A DNA stretch of 64,000 nt from Paenibacillus selenitireducens (GTDB taxonomy: Bacteria > Bacillota > Bacilli > Paenibacillales > Paenibacillaceae). The position numbers and the translations under genes were made by a program. Of the stretch, positions 32,782 to 41,691 are shown piece after piece. Location: the NCBI RefSeq assembly GCF_002021565.1, contig NZ_MSZX01000004.1, forward strand, positions 248,027 to 312,026. Reading direction: 5' to 3'. Position 1 is the stretch's first letter. Each line of letters begins with the position of its first letter. The notes beneath the pieces were generated by a model. That model searched no databases. It worked only from the letters and a program-made list of their open reading frames with translations, and had not been told where the DNA came from.

Positions 32782-34476
32782 CTGAGAAAAACATGGTGGA
32801 AAGAAAGTGTTGTGTATCAGATTTATCCTCGAAGTTTCATGGACAGCAATGGCGATGGAATCGGCGATTTACAGGGCATTATTCAAAAGTTAGACTATCT
32901 GCATGAGCTTGGAGTCGATGTGGTATGGCTATCACCCGTATATGCATCGCCGAACGATGATAACGGATATGATATTAGCGATTACCGCGCGATTCAGCCC
33001 GAATTTGGGACGATGGATGATTGGGAAGCTTTGTTAAGCGGTTTGCATCAGCGGGGAATGAAGCTCATGATGGATTTGGTCGTGAATCACACTTCGGATG
33101 AGCATGCGTGGTTTCAACAATCGCGATTGAGCAAAGATAATCCTTATCGGGCGTATTATTTCTGGCGGTCTGGTCAAGGCGGAAGAGAACCGAATAATTG
33201 GGTCTCCGTGTTCGGAGGCTCCGCCTGGCAGCATGACAAATGGACAGACGAATATTTTCTTCATCTTTTCAGCCAGAAGCAGCCGGATCTGAATTGGAAT
33301 CATCCTAAAGTACGTCAAGAAATATACGAGATGATGGTGTGGTGGCTGGATAAAGGCGTAGATGGATTTCGGATGGATGTCATCAACTATATTTCCAAAG
33401 ATGACTCGCTGCCTGGTATCCCCTCGTATGATGGCGGCTATGCTTGGGGCGGAGAATATTTTGCGAATGGGCCACGTATCCATGAGTTTTTGGAGGAAAT
33501 GAATCGAGAAGTGCTCTCACGCTACGATATGATGACCGTAGGGGAGATGCCTGGCGTTACCGTGGATGAAGCTGCTGTATTTGCGAATGAGGCAGGGACA
33601 GCGCTGCAAATGGTGTTTCAATTCGATCATATGGATTTGGATGCGGGTCCTGGAGGGAAATGGGACGTACAACCCTTCTCACTGGCGAAGCTGAAGTCCT
33701 CCCTAAGTCATTGGCAGACGGGACTCGATGGCAGAGCATGGAACAGCTTGTATTTGAACAATCATGATCAGCCAAGAATGGTCTCGAGGTTTGGAAATGA
33801 TACGGTCTATCGCAAAAAATCCGCGAAGATGCTTGCGACAGCGCTTCATATGCTGCAGGGCACACCCTTTATTTATCAAGGCGAGGAATTAGGCATGACC
33901 AACGTGAAATTCCCTTCGATTGATGACTATCGCGATATTGAAACCTTAAATATGTACCATCAACGAGTGATGGTCGATGGAGTAGATGCAGGGAAGGTTA
34001 TGGCGAGTATTCATGCCAAAGGACGAGATAATGCCCGTACGCCGATGCAGTGGAGCAGCAAGACGCATGGCGGTTTTACTTCAGGAATCCCGTGGCTAAA
34101 GACCAATCCGAATTATGATGTTATCCATGCGGAAGAAGCATTGCGTGACCGTGACTCGGTCTTCTATTTCTATCAACGGCTTATTCAGCTTCGCAAACAG
34201 CACTCAATCATCGTATACGGTTCATGCCAAATCTACGATGAAGCACATCCGCATGTGTATGCCTATACACGCACATTCGAGGAAAACCAGTTATTTGTGG
34301 TATGTAACTTTTTTGATGTGTATACCGATATTTGGCTGCCAGAAGCCCTGAGAAATGCGTCAGACGTAAAGATATTGCTTACGAATGGTGATTCTCATGC
34401 GATCCATAATCAAGTCTCATGCGAACGTCTATCGTTACATCCGTACGATGCCGTGGTATATTATTACCCGCTGTAA
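32782..34476 (+). CDS. GH13 alpha-glucosidase (oligo-1,6-glucosidase type) with probable CTG start
   Basis: The protein is closest to Bacillus oligo-1,6-glucosidases: WWKESVVYQIYPRSFMDSNG, NDDNGYDISDYRAI, MMDLVVNHTSDEHAWF, VDGFRMDVINYISK (nucleophile Asp), MTVGEMPGV (acid Glu) and YLNNHDQPRM (transition-state Asp). The only ATG/GTG/TTG in frame near the start is GTG 32812, which would remove the conserved KTWWKESV opening. A CTG at 32782 is exactly where relatives have Met and is preceded by GCGAGGGA. With it the length is 564 residues, normal for the family. It probably hydrolyses the phosphorylated or free disaccharide imported by the PTS. Confidence 0.9.
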   Translation: MRKTWWKESVVYQIYPRSFMDSNGDGIGDLQGIIQKLDYLHELGVDVVWLSPVYASPNDDNGYDISDYRAIQPEFGTMDDWEALLSGLHQRGMKLMMDLVVNHTSDEHAWFQQSRLSKDNPYRAYYFWRSGQGGREPNNWVSVFGGSAWQHDKWTDEYFLHLFSQKQPDLNWNHPKVRQEIYEMMVWWLDKGVDGFRMDVINYISKDDSLPGIPSYDGGYAWGGEYFANGPRIHEFLEEMNREVLSRYDMMTVGEMPGVTVDEAAVFANEAGTALQMVFQFDHMDLDAGPGGKWDVQPFSLAKLKSSLSHWQTGLDGRAWNSLYLNNHDQPRMVSRFGNDTVYRKKSAKMLATALHMLQGTPFIYQGEELGMTNVKFPSIDDYRDIETLNMYHQRVMVDGVDAGKVMASIHAKGRDNARTPMQWSSKTHGGFTSGIPWLKTNPNYDVIHAEEALRDRDSVFYFYQRLIQLRKQHSIIVYGSCQIYDEAHPHVYAYTRTFEENQLFVVCNFFDVYTDIWLPEALRNASDVKILLTNGDSHAIHNQVSCERLSLHPYDAVVYYYPL

Positions 34477-34486
34477 TCCGTAAAAA

Positions 34487-34519
34487 AAAGAGGTTGCCGA
34501 GAGATTCGGCAGCCTCTTT
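34487..34519. terminator. Bidirectional terminator
   Basis: AAAGAGGTTGCCGA pairs with TCGGCAGCCTCTTT with one mismatch region. It closes the PTS operon and the convergent gene at 34528. Confidence 0.85.
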
Positions 34520-34527
34520 GATTTGTA

Positions 34528-35049
34528 CTATTTAGCTAATGCATCGCAGAATGCTTTACCATAAGGTGGAAGATCCGGCGGGCGTCGTGCAGATACAATG
34601 TTGCCGTCTATAACGACATCTTCATCGATCCAAGTGGCTCCTGCATTTTCCATATCGTCCCGAATGCCCGGCGTAGAAGTAACCGTGCGCCCATTCAGAA
34701 TCTTTGCAGAAATTAACACCCAGCCTGCGTGACAAATCTGACCGATCGGTTTGCCTGCGGCGTCCATTTCTTTCACGAGCTGAAGTACCTTATCGTAACG
34801 GCGAAGCTTGTCTGGTGCCCAACCGCCGGGAACGAGGATCCCGTCATAATCAGCACTATTTACCTCGCTGAAAGCTAATTCCGCGATAGCTGGCACGCCG
34901 TATTTTCCAATGTATTTTTTTCCTTTTTCAGGTCCAACCAAGTGGACAATTGCGCCTTCTTCACGCACGCGATAGATCGGATACCACAGTTCCAAATCCT
35001 CAAATTCCTCATCGACGAGTGCAATGACTTTTTTGCCTGCTAAACGCAT
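34528..35049 (-). CDS. DJ-1/PfpI family protein
   Basis: The 173-residue protein has KKVIALVDEEFEDLELWYPI (with the conserved Glu), YDGILVPGGWAPDKLRRYD and the nucleophile elbow GQICHAGWVLISA with Cys-His. These are the features of PfpI-type cysteine hydrolases, some of which deglycate or respond to stress (YraA type in Bacillus). ATG 35049 follows CTAGGAGGGA-like sequence, so the longer frame to 35079 is not needed. It is a single-gene unit. Confidence 0.9.
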   Translation of the reverse strand: MRLAGKKVIALVDEEFEDLELWYPIYRVREEGAIVHLVGPEKGKKYIGKYGVPAIAELAFSEVNSADYDGILVPGGWAPDKLRRYDKVLQLVKEMDAAGKPIGQICHAGWVLISAKILNGRTVTSTPGIRDDMENAGATWIDEDVVIDGNIVSARRPPDLPPYGKAFCDALAK

Positions 35050-35304
35050 AAAATCCCTCCTAAATACATGACCGTACAAGTCTTGAAACGTTTATGTGTG
35101 CATATAATCATCTTAAACTATTTCAAAAACTATGACAAATATCATAGCTAATTACCATTTTAACCATCAAATTTCCGTAAAAGACATTAATTACAACTAG
35201 TCAAATAGAAGGAGTTCTGCGAATATAGTCGAATAATAGCTTTTGAAACCGATCACAATTTTTGCAATGATTTTTTTAACTTACTTATAGGCGGGGTGGT
35301 CAGT

Positions 35305-35742
35305 GTGCACATGAATTGTGTGTGTGGACATGTCATGAATTTGTTGCTTAGAACGGTCATTTTTGCAAAACAAACAGAGATTCGCAATGTTCCCGTTTTT
35401 ACCTGTCCGAATTGTTCTCGGAGTGAAGTGTTAAACTATGTAAAGAAGGATTTGACAGATCTGATCGCCAAGTACGGCAAAAATTCGACAGAAAAGCAAT
35501 CCTTTCTTTTTCAAGAGTCGAATGACCTCGTGAATGTTCTATTTGAATTGTTCTCTAAAGGGAGCAAGTATGCACACATTGCTGAATTAGAAAAGATGCT
35601 GCAAGAACGGATTAATCAGTTATTAGATGTATTTTTATTAGCAAAGACGATGAATGATGTGGAATGGATGGAGGATGTCCAGAAGCGTTTGAAGCTATTG
35701 ACAGGTTTTTCCGTTGGTGCTTATCGTTTAAATATGAATTAA
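35305..35742 (+). CDS. YgiT-like zinc-ribbon protein (145 aa)
   Basis: The protein has a Cys pattern CVCGH...FTCPNCSRSEV in its first 40 residues, resembling a YgiT/MqsA-type zinc ribbon, followed by a helical region (LVNVLFELFSKGSKYAHIAE and NQLLDVFLLAKTMNDVEW). No toxin partner is adjacent: the next gene is ccpA. GTG 35305 is the favoured start because of GGCGGGGTGG; ATG 35311 is possible. The function is unknown. Confidence 0.65.
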   Translation: MHMNCVCGHVMNLLLRTVIFAKQTEIRNVPVFTCPNCSRSEVLNYVKKDLTDLIAKYGKNSTEKQSFLFQESNDLVNVLFELFSKGSKYAHIAELEKMLQERINQLLDVFLLAKTMNDVEWMEDVQKRLKLLTGFSVGAYRLNMN

Positions 35743-35842
35743 TTTTCAACGAGGTCACGTTGCGTAAAGTATGATTATGTCGTATCATTACATTAATATG
35801 TTGGATATGAACGAAAAACTTTAACGTTTGGAGAGAAGGATC

Positions 35843-36853
35843 GTGACTGTAACTATTTATGATGTAGCAAGAGAAGCAGGAGTATCTATGGCAACGGTTT
35901 CTCGGGTTGTCAATAATAATCCGAATGTGAAACCGCAAACCCGTAAGAAAGTATATGAAGCAATTGAACGTTTAGGTTACCGTCCGAATGCTGTAGCAAG
36001 AGGGTTAGCGAGCAAGAAAACGACAACGGTTGGCGTTGTCATTCCCGATATATCGAATTCCATCTTTGCAGAAATTGCACGAGGAATCGAAGATATTGCA
36101 AATATGTACCACTATAACATCATCCTTTGTAATGCGGATAAGAAGAAAGATAAAGAAATTCGCGTAATTAATACGTTGCTTGAGAAGCAAGTTGACGGCT
36201 TGTTATTTATGGGTGGCGCTGTAACGGATGAGCATATTCAAGCATTCCAGACGGCAGCGGTACCGATTGTCCTATGTGCGACCAAAGATGAGCATGGCGT
36301 CATCCCTTCGGTTGATATTGATCACGAGGGTGCTGCTTTTGATGCAGTAAGTACATTGATTCGTCATGGACACCGTGAGATTGCAATGATCAGCGGTACA
36401 TTACAGGATCCTGCGAACGGCTACGCTCGTTTCCAAGGATACAAGCGCGCATTAGAGAGTGCTGGCATCACGTACCAAGAGGATCTAGTTCGTATCGGTA
36501 ACTACCGTTATGAGTCCGGTGTGGAAGCGATGAAATATTTCTTAGGACTACGTCATAAACCGACAGCCATTTTTGCCGCTACAGATGAGATGGCGATTGG
36601 TGCCATTCACAGCATCCAAGATGCAGGCTTAAAGGTACCGGATGACTTCTCCGTGATCAGTGTGGATAATATCCGTATGGCTTCCATGGTTCGTCCATTG
36701 CTTACAACGGTTGCTCAACCGATGTATGATATCGGTGCGGTTGCGATGCGGTTGCTAACGAAGCTCATGAAGAAAGAGAACGTTGATAATGCGCATGTTA
36801 TTTTGCCGCATGAGACGATCCTAAGATTATCTGTAAGTCACGTAAATTCATAA
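35843..36853 (+). CDS. ccpA: Catabolite control protein A
   Basis: The 336-residue LacI-family regulator has the N-terminal DNA-binding unit [20 protein letters not shown] and [20 protein letters not shown] (hinge helix), then the periplasmic-binding-like core ([40 protein letters not shown]). The opening and the core match CcpA. With HPr-Ser46-P it binds cre sites to repress or activate carbon genes. The start is GTG 35843 after GGAGAGAAGG. A cre-like site is present upstream of acsA in this window. Confidence 0.95.
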   Translation: MTVTIYDVAREAGVSMATVSRVVNNNPNVKPQTRKKVYEAIERLGYRPNAVARGLASKKTTTVGVVIPDISNSIFAEIARGIEDIANMYHYNIILCNADKKKDKEIRVINTLLEKQVDGLLFMGGAVTDEHIQAFQTAAVPIVLCATKDEHGVIPSVDIDHEGAAFDAVSTLIRHGHREIAMISGTLQDPANGYARFQGYKRALESAGITYQEDLVRIGNYRYESGVEAMKYFLGLRHKPTAIFAATDEMAIGAIHSIQDAGLKVPDDFSVISVDNIRMASMVRPLLTTVAQPMYDIGAVAMRLLTKLMKKENVDNAHVILPHETILRLSVSHVNS

Positions 36854-36882
36854 GATTTGGAATAAGGACGGGGAAAGAATAG

Positions 36883-37584
36883 ATGTCGTATCAGAAAATT
36901 GGGCTCATCGGCGCGATGAACGAAGAGATCGAGTTATTGCTTGCAGATATGCAGCATAATCAGCGCTCAGATCGAGCTGGTATTACCTTCTATGAAGGGA
37001 ACTTTCATGGGAAAGAGGTTGTTCTCTGTAGATCTGGCGTGGGGAAAGTGAACGCAGCGGTGACAACTCAAATTTTAATTGATGCGTATGGTGTAGATTG
37101 TATCTTGTTTACGGGCGTTGCAGGGGCTCTTCATCCCGAGTTGAATATTGGGGATATCGTCGTGTCTACATCCTGCATGCAGCATGATATGGACGTATCA
37201 GCGTTAGGTTTTGCACGCGGCGTCATTCCGTATCAAGAGCAATCAGAATTTCTTGCGGCACCCGATTTGGTGGAGAAAGCGGAAGCGGCATGCCAACGAC
37301 TGTTCGACGGACGTTATCGATTAGGTAAAGTGTTATCCGGGGATCAATTCGTGGCAAGCCGTGAACTTGTTCGTGAGCTTCACGAGTCCATGAATGGGAT
37401 ATGTACAGAGATGGAAGGCGCGGCCGTTGCACAAGTGTGTAACATGAACGGAACCCCGTTTGTTGTTATTCGTTCGATGTCTGATCGGGCCGATGGTTCC
37501 GCACATGTGAATTTTGGTGAGTTTACGGTTCAAGCTGCGAAGCATTCATATCAGATTATTGATGATGTGCTCAGTCATATCTAA
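36883..37584 (+). CDS. mtnN: 5'-methylthioadenosine/S-adenosylhomocysteine nucleosidase
   Basis: The 233-residue enzyme removes adenine from MTA and SAH. Markers are IGLIGAMNEEIELLLADM, VLCRSGVGKVNAAVTTQILI, FTGVAGALHPELNIGDIVVS, and TEMEGAAVAQVCNMNGTPFV with the catalytic Glu, then IRSMSDRAD with the catalytic Asp. Length fits. It lies 29 bases behind ccpA, so the two may be co-transcribed. It supports methionine recycling and clears by-products of spermidine synthesis, to which speA contributes. Confidence 0.95.
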   Translation: MSYQKIGLIGAMNEEIELLLADMQHNQRSDRAGITFYEGNFHGKEVVLCRSGVGKVNAAVTTQILIDAYGVDCILFTGVAGALHPELNIGDIVVSTSCMQHDMDVSALGFARGVIPYQEQSEFLAAPDLVEKAEAACQRLFDGRYRLGKVLSGDQFVASRELVRELHESMNGICTEMEGAAVAQVCNMNGTPFVVIRSMSDRADGSAHVNFGEFTVQAAKHSYQIIDDVLSHI

Positions 37585-37599
37585 CGCATCACCAGTTCA

Positions 37600-38778
37600 T
37601 TAAGGGATATACTGAAGAGCAACATCGACCATTTTGCGGTTATTACTTGAAATTTCCGAACGCCTCGGCATCGGTTCCCAATCGGTTAGATTATCTAGCC
37701 AGGTTGCAGGAATCGTGACCGGGGCTTTTTGCTGCCATCGTTCCATCCAAGCTTCAGGAAGCGGTAAGAGGGGGTCGTGATCCAATTGCTTCAGCAAGGG
37801 GTGATCCGTCATTTCAAGCCAGAGCAGGCTCCATGCCCGCGGAACGACACGCCAAATATCATAACCTCCGCCGCCCAGCGCGACCCAACGCCCTTCGCAG
37901 TATTGATGGGCGAGCTGATGAATGATTGCGGGCATCGCTTTATAAATCCGCATACTGCATTGTTGATGAGAGAGCGGATCATACGCATGTGCATCGCAAC
38001 CGTGCTGACTTACGATGATGTCCGGTTTGAACATGGCTGTTACACGTTGAATCGTTTCTTGGAAGCAATCCAGCCAGGAGTCATCCTCTGTGAAGGGTTC
38101 CATCGGGATATTATAACAAGTGCCGAACCCGTCAGATTCACCGCGTTCATGAACAAACCCTGTTCCTGGGAATAGAAATTTACCTGTCTCATGAATGGAG
38201 TAGGTGCAGACTTGCGGGTCTGTGTAGAATGACCATTGGACTCCGTCGCCATGATGGACATCCGTATCGATATACAGCACACGTGCATGATAATGCTGCC
38301 GGAGATAAGCAATGGCCACCGATGCATCATTATAGACACAGAAACCTGAGCCTCGATTGGATAAGGCGTGGTGCAATCCGCCGCCAAGATGCAGCGCATG
38401 TAGACTTTGTCCAGACATAACAGTATCAACGGCCGTAATAGACCCTCCTACAATCGTGGAGGTAACCGCATGCATTTCTTTAAAGTAAGGTGTGTCTTCA
38501 CTGGTAAACCCGTAGATTTCGGCTTTATCCAGCCATTGCTGCTTCGGGTGGTCTACACTTAACCCTTTTACGGTATGAATATAAGAGGGTTGATGAATGG
38601 TGAGGAGCTCGTCCTCTGTGGCGCGCCGCGCTTGTAACATTTGGGCCGGAAGAAGGGCCTCGATTTCCGTAAGCAAGTCGTAGGTGAGTTCCAATCGTTT
38701 CTGGTTAAAAGGATGATCTTCATTGAATCGGTACTTTAATTCATCATCATGATGAATGAACATTGCATTAATAGACAT
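37600..38778 (-). CDS. acuC: Acetoin utilization protein AcuC (class I histone-deacetylase-like)
   Basis: The 392-residue protein has the deacetylase motifs GGGLHHALSNRGSGFCVYND, LYIDTDVHHGDGVQWSFY, SQHGCDAHAYDPL and ALGGGGYDIWRVVPRAW. It removes acetyl from the active-site lysine of acetyl-CoA synthetase, reversing AcuA. It follows acuA by 36 bases in the same direction. acuB, which lies between acuA and acuC in Bacillus subtilis, is absent. Confidence 0.94.
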   Translation of the reverse strand: MSINAMFIHHDDELKYRFNEDHPFNQKRLELTYDLLTEIEALLPAQMLQARRATEDELLTIHQPSYIHTVKGLSVDHPKQQWLDKAEIYGFTSEDTPYFKEMHAVTSTIVGGSITAVDTVMSGQSLHALHLGGGLHHALSNRGSGFCVYNDASVAIAYLRQHYHARVLYIDTDVHHGDGVQWSFYTDPQVCTYSIHETGKFLFPGTGFVHERGESDGFGTCYNIPMEPFTEDDSWLDCFQETIQRVTAMFKPDIIVSQHGCDAHAYDPLSHQQCSMRIYKAMPAIIHQLAHQYCEGRWVALGGGGYDIWRVVPRAWSLLWLEMTDHPLLKQLDHDPLLPLPEAWMERWQQKAPVTIPATWLDNLTDWEPMPRRSEISSNNRKMVDVALQYIP

Positions 38779-38814
38779 GCGATTGTGGTACCCCCTACTA
38801 TTTGCCCTTACAAT

Positions 38815-39447
38815 TTAATACATGAAGCGCTGTTGAAAGCGTACGCGATCGAACTGCTGCTCGGATGCAAGCGGCACATCTTTTCCAATGCGAACCATGA
38901 GGCAATTGGCGGGATGAGAGCAGATCTCAGGATCATCTGTTGCATACCAAATCATACCCACAGATTCCATTAATTTCTCCATCATTTTTCGATAATCCCA
39001 TACACTAAGTTTATTACCATCGAGATCCCAATGCCAATAGTACTCTGTCGTGAATACGATATAATTTTCCAATTGATCTTCTTCAAACGCCGTTTGGATC
39101 ATTTTTTTGCCCAGCCCGTAAGAACGGTAGGATTTGGCGACCTCTACGGCGCCTAACTCGATTAAATCCTGCATTTGCCCCTGTGACCAGCGTTCCATCT
39201 CATCCGCGTAGTGGAAGGTGACGTAGCCAACGATCGTGTTCTCTGCGCGGGCGATAATAATTCGTCCTTCGGGTAATTCAGCGATTTCTATTAAGGCTTC
39301 ATGCTGTTCCTTTGGCCTTCGAAATGCGTGCAGGTCGGGATGCATCTCAAGTGTCCTTAGCACGTCAGGACGTACGGGACCTTCAATAACCAGTACTTGG
39401 TCCTGATGTTGGAGGATATGAGCATGATAAATCTTCCGATGTTCCAC
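38815..39447 (-). CDS. acuA: Acetoin utilization acetyltransferase AcuA
   Basis: The 210-residue GNAT protein matches Bacillus AcuA in length and blocks: EALIEIAELPEGRIIIARAE, NTIVGYVTFHYADEMERWSQ, ELGAVEVAKSYRSYGLGKKM and YYWHWDLDGNKLSVWDYRKM. It acetylates and inactivates AcsA. The start is GTG 39447 after AAAGGAG; upstream ATGs overlap this site. It is divergent from acsA, its target, as in Bacillus. Confidence 0.95.
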   Translation of the reverse strand: MEHRKIYHAHILQHQDQVLVIEGPVRPDVLRTLEMHPDLHAFRRPKEQHEALIEIAELPEGRIIIARAENTIVGYVTFHYADEMERWSQGQMQDLIELGAVEVAKSYRSYGLGKKMIQTAFEEDQLENYIVFTTEYYWHWDLDGNKLSVWDYRKMMEKLMESVGMIWYATDDPEICSHPANCLMVRIGKDVPLASEQQFDRVRFQQRFMY

Positions 39448-39572
39448 GGACACAACTCCTTTCATCATCTCCTCTCACTTATAACATGGAAACGAATCTT
39501 TGAAAAGGAATAGGCGAATGAACTTTGGTATGATATAATAAATTTTGCCATAAAATATACAAATTTTTCTTC

Positions 39573-39601
39573 TTGACATCACGAACTACATACGTTGTAA
39601 C
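39573..39601 (+). promoter_or_regulatory. Candidate acsA promoter
   Basis: TTGACA at 39573-39578 and TGTAAC at 39596-39601 with a 17-base spacer. The -35 box is perfect, the -10 box weak. It lies about 140 bases before the acsA start and upstream of the cre-like site. Confidence 0.5.
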
Positions 39602-39665
39602 ATCGTTCATCCCTTGCAGTGACAGTAAGGATTTTCAAAGTTTAAGCGCTCCTATTTCATAGGTT

Positions 39666-39679
39666 TGTAAGCGCTAACG
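39666..39679 (+). promoter_or_regulatory. cre-like CcpA operator upstream of acsA
   Basis: TGTAAGCGCTAACG fits the cre consensus (TGWAARCGYTWNCW) in all but the last position. It lies downstream of the candidate promoter, where bound CcpA would block elongation. A related TTTAAGCGCT is found at 39641-39650. Bacillus acsA and acuABC are known CcpA targets. Confidence 0.7.
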
Positions 39680-39737
39680 CTGTCACCCAAGGGAAACTAT
39701 ATTTATTTTGAGAGAAATATAATGGGAGGATGAAACA

Positions 39738-41462
39738 ATGGGAAACGTGCAAGGCGAAATTATCGAGGTTGTGGCTACGAAATCGAATATGAACAGTTAT
39801 GAGGAAACTTATGAACAGTTCAAATGGGAAGAGGTCGAGAAGAACTTCTCCTGGTTTACAACGGGAAAAGTGAACATGGCACATGAAGCGATCGATCGTC
39901 ATGTGGAGAATGGGCTGGGTGCTAAAATTGCTCTGCACTACAGCGATGCGACACGCGATGAGTCGTACAGCTTCTCGGACATGAAAGCGAAGTCCAATCA
40001 GTTCGCGAATGTATTACGCAAGTATGGGGTTGAAAAAGGCGAGCGAGTGTTCATCTTCATGCCCCGTACACCTGAGCTCTATTTTAGCTTGATTGGGTCT
40101 CTTAAAGTAGGTGCCGTAGTTGGACCTTTGTTCGAAGCATTTATGGAGACAGCTGTAAAAGACCGGTTGGAAGATAGTGCGGCGATAGCCGTGGTGACAA
40201 CGCCTGCGCTTCTATCTCGCGTACCGCGCGAGCAACTGCCTGACTTGAAGCATGTGATTCTGGTAGGTCAGGATATTGAAGCAGGGGATGGCATCATTGA
40301 TTTCCATGCCGAGATGTCAGAGGCATCTGAGGACGCTGAAGTAGAATGGCTGGATCGTGAAGATGGTCTTATTATTCACTATACCTCGGGCTCAACAGGC
40401 AAGCCGAAAGGCGTGTTCCATGCGCATAATGCCATGATGCAACATTACTTCACAGGTAAAATTGTATTAGATCTTCAAGAAGATGATATATATTGGTGTA
40501 CGGCAGACCCAGGTTGGGTTACGGGGACATCCTATGGCATTTTTGCACCATGGTTGAATGGAGCCACCAATGTGGTTCGCGGAGGCCGATTCAGTCCACA
40601 AGATTGGTATAATACGATTCAAAAATATAAAATTACGGTCTGGTACAGCGCGCCGACAGCTTTCCGTATGCTGATGGGTGCAGGGGACGACGTCATCGCT
40701 CAATTCGACTTATCCAGCTTGCGTCATGTGCTTTCGGTCGGGGAACCCTTAAACCCTGAAGTTGTTCGTTGGGGGATGAAAGTGTACAACCAGCGTATTC
40801 ATGACACATGGTGGATGACGGAGACAGGGGGACAATTAATCTGTAATTACCCAAGCATGCCTGTAAAACCAGGTTCGATGGGACGTCCGATCCCAGGTGT
40901 TGAGGCCGCAATCTTGGATGATAACGGGAATGTACTTCCTCCCTATCGGATGGGGAACCTGGCGATCAAAACACCATGGCCGTCCATGATGCGTAAGATT
41001 TGGAATAACCCTGCGAAGTATGCGGAGTACTTCCGGCTAGAAGGTTGGTATGTGTCCGGAGACTCAGCTTACATGGATGAGGACGGTTATTTCTGGTTCC
41101 AAGGGCGTGTAGATGATGTAATTAATACCTCCGGGGAGCGTGTAGGCCCATTTGAAGTGGAGAGTAAACTCGTTGAGCATCCTGCCGTTGCAGAAGCGGG
41201 TGTTATCGGCAAGCCTGATCCGATGCGCGGAGAAGTGATCAAAGCATTTATTTCGCTTCGTGAGGGTTTTACACCGTCAGAAGAGCTTAAAGCTGACATT
41301 GCGAAGTTTGTAAAAGAAGGTTTATCTGCCCATGCGGCACCTCGTGAAATCGAATTTAAAGACAAATTGCCGAAGACGCGTTCCGGTAAAATTATGCGTC
41401 GTGTTCTTAAAGCGTGGGAGTTGAACTTACCTACAGGCGACCTGTCTACCATAGAAGACTAA
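39738..41462 (+). CDS. acsA: Acetyl-CoA synthetase, AMP-forming
   Basis: The 574-residue enzyme activates acetate with ATP and CoA. The adenylate motif is YTSGSTGKPKGVFHAHNA; also visible are DDIYWCTADPGWVTGTSYGI, WWMTETGG, YVSGDSAYMDEDGYFWFQGR and PKTRSGKIMRRVLK, whose Lys after SG is the residue acetylated by AcuA. Length equals Bacillus AcsA (about 572). The ribosome site GGGAGGATG precedes the ATG. Regulation by CcpA through the 39666 site is likely. Confidence 0.96.
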   Translation: MGNVQGEIIEVVATKSNMNSYEETYEQFKWEEVEKNFSWFTTGKVNMAHEAIDRHVENGLGAKIALHYSDATRDESYSFSDMKAKSNQFANVLRKYGVEKGERVFIFMPRTPELYFSLIGSLKVGAVVGPLFEAFMETAVKDRLEDSAAIAVVTTPALLSRVPREQLPDLKHVILVGQDIEAGDGIIDFHAEMSEASEDAEVEWLDREDGLIIHYTSGSTGKPKGVFHAHNAMMQHYFTGKIVLDLQEDDIYWCTADPGWVTGTSYGIFAPWLNGATNVVRGGRFSPQDWYNTIQKYKITVWYSAPTAFRMLMGAGDDVIAQFDLSSLRHVLSVGEPLNPEVVRWGMKVYNQRIHDTWWMTETGGQLICNYPSMPVKPGSMGRPIPGVEAAILDDNGNVLPPYRMGNLAIKTPWPSMMRKIWNNPAKYAEYFRLEGWYVSGDSAYMDEDGYFWFQGRVDDVINTSGERVGPFEVESKLVEHPAVAEAGVIGKPDPMRGEVIKAFISLREGFTPSEELKADIAKFVKEGLSAHAAPREIEFKDKLPKTRSGKIMRRVLKAWELNLPTGDLSTIED

Positions 41463-41503
41463 ATTTCACAAGGTATTAAATCACTAAACTTGCAAATAAT
41501 GTA

Positions 41504-41547
41504 TTGACAAATTTATGAAATAAGCAGTATGATTTTGTTAACAAAAT
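41504..41547 (+). promoter_or_regulatory. Promoter with 16-bp palindromic operator for the sugar ABC operon
   Basis: TTGACA (41504-41509), 18 bases, TATGAT (41528-41533) form a strong promoter. A perfect 16-bp palindrome, ATTTTGTTAACAAAAT at 41532-41547, starts at the -10 box and covers the expected start point, the usual place for a repressor. Confidence 0.7.
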
Positions 41548-41575
41548 AACCGCAGGTCATAACATGTTACCGTTT

Positions 41576-41636
41576 AGGGCATTCGTTATGAAGCAAAGTT
41601 GAGTTTGAACAATGCTTCTATACGTATGCCCTTTTT
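41576..41636 (+). terminator. Long leader hairpin with U-tract (attenuator or acsA terminator)
   Basis: A stem of about 20 bases a side with four mismatched positions (AGGGCAT/ATGCCCT and GAAGCA/TGCTTC blocks) is followed by TTTT. It lies between the promoter at 41504 and the substrate-binding protein start at 41692, so any transcript from that promoter must read through it. Confidence 0.65.
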
Positions 41637-41691
41637 GTATGACTTAGTCTGTTATATTTTGTAATAATTAGCAAAAGAGAGGGGTTTTAAG

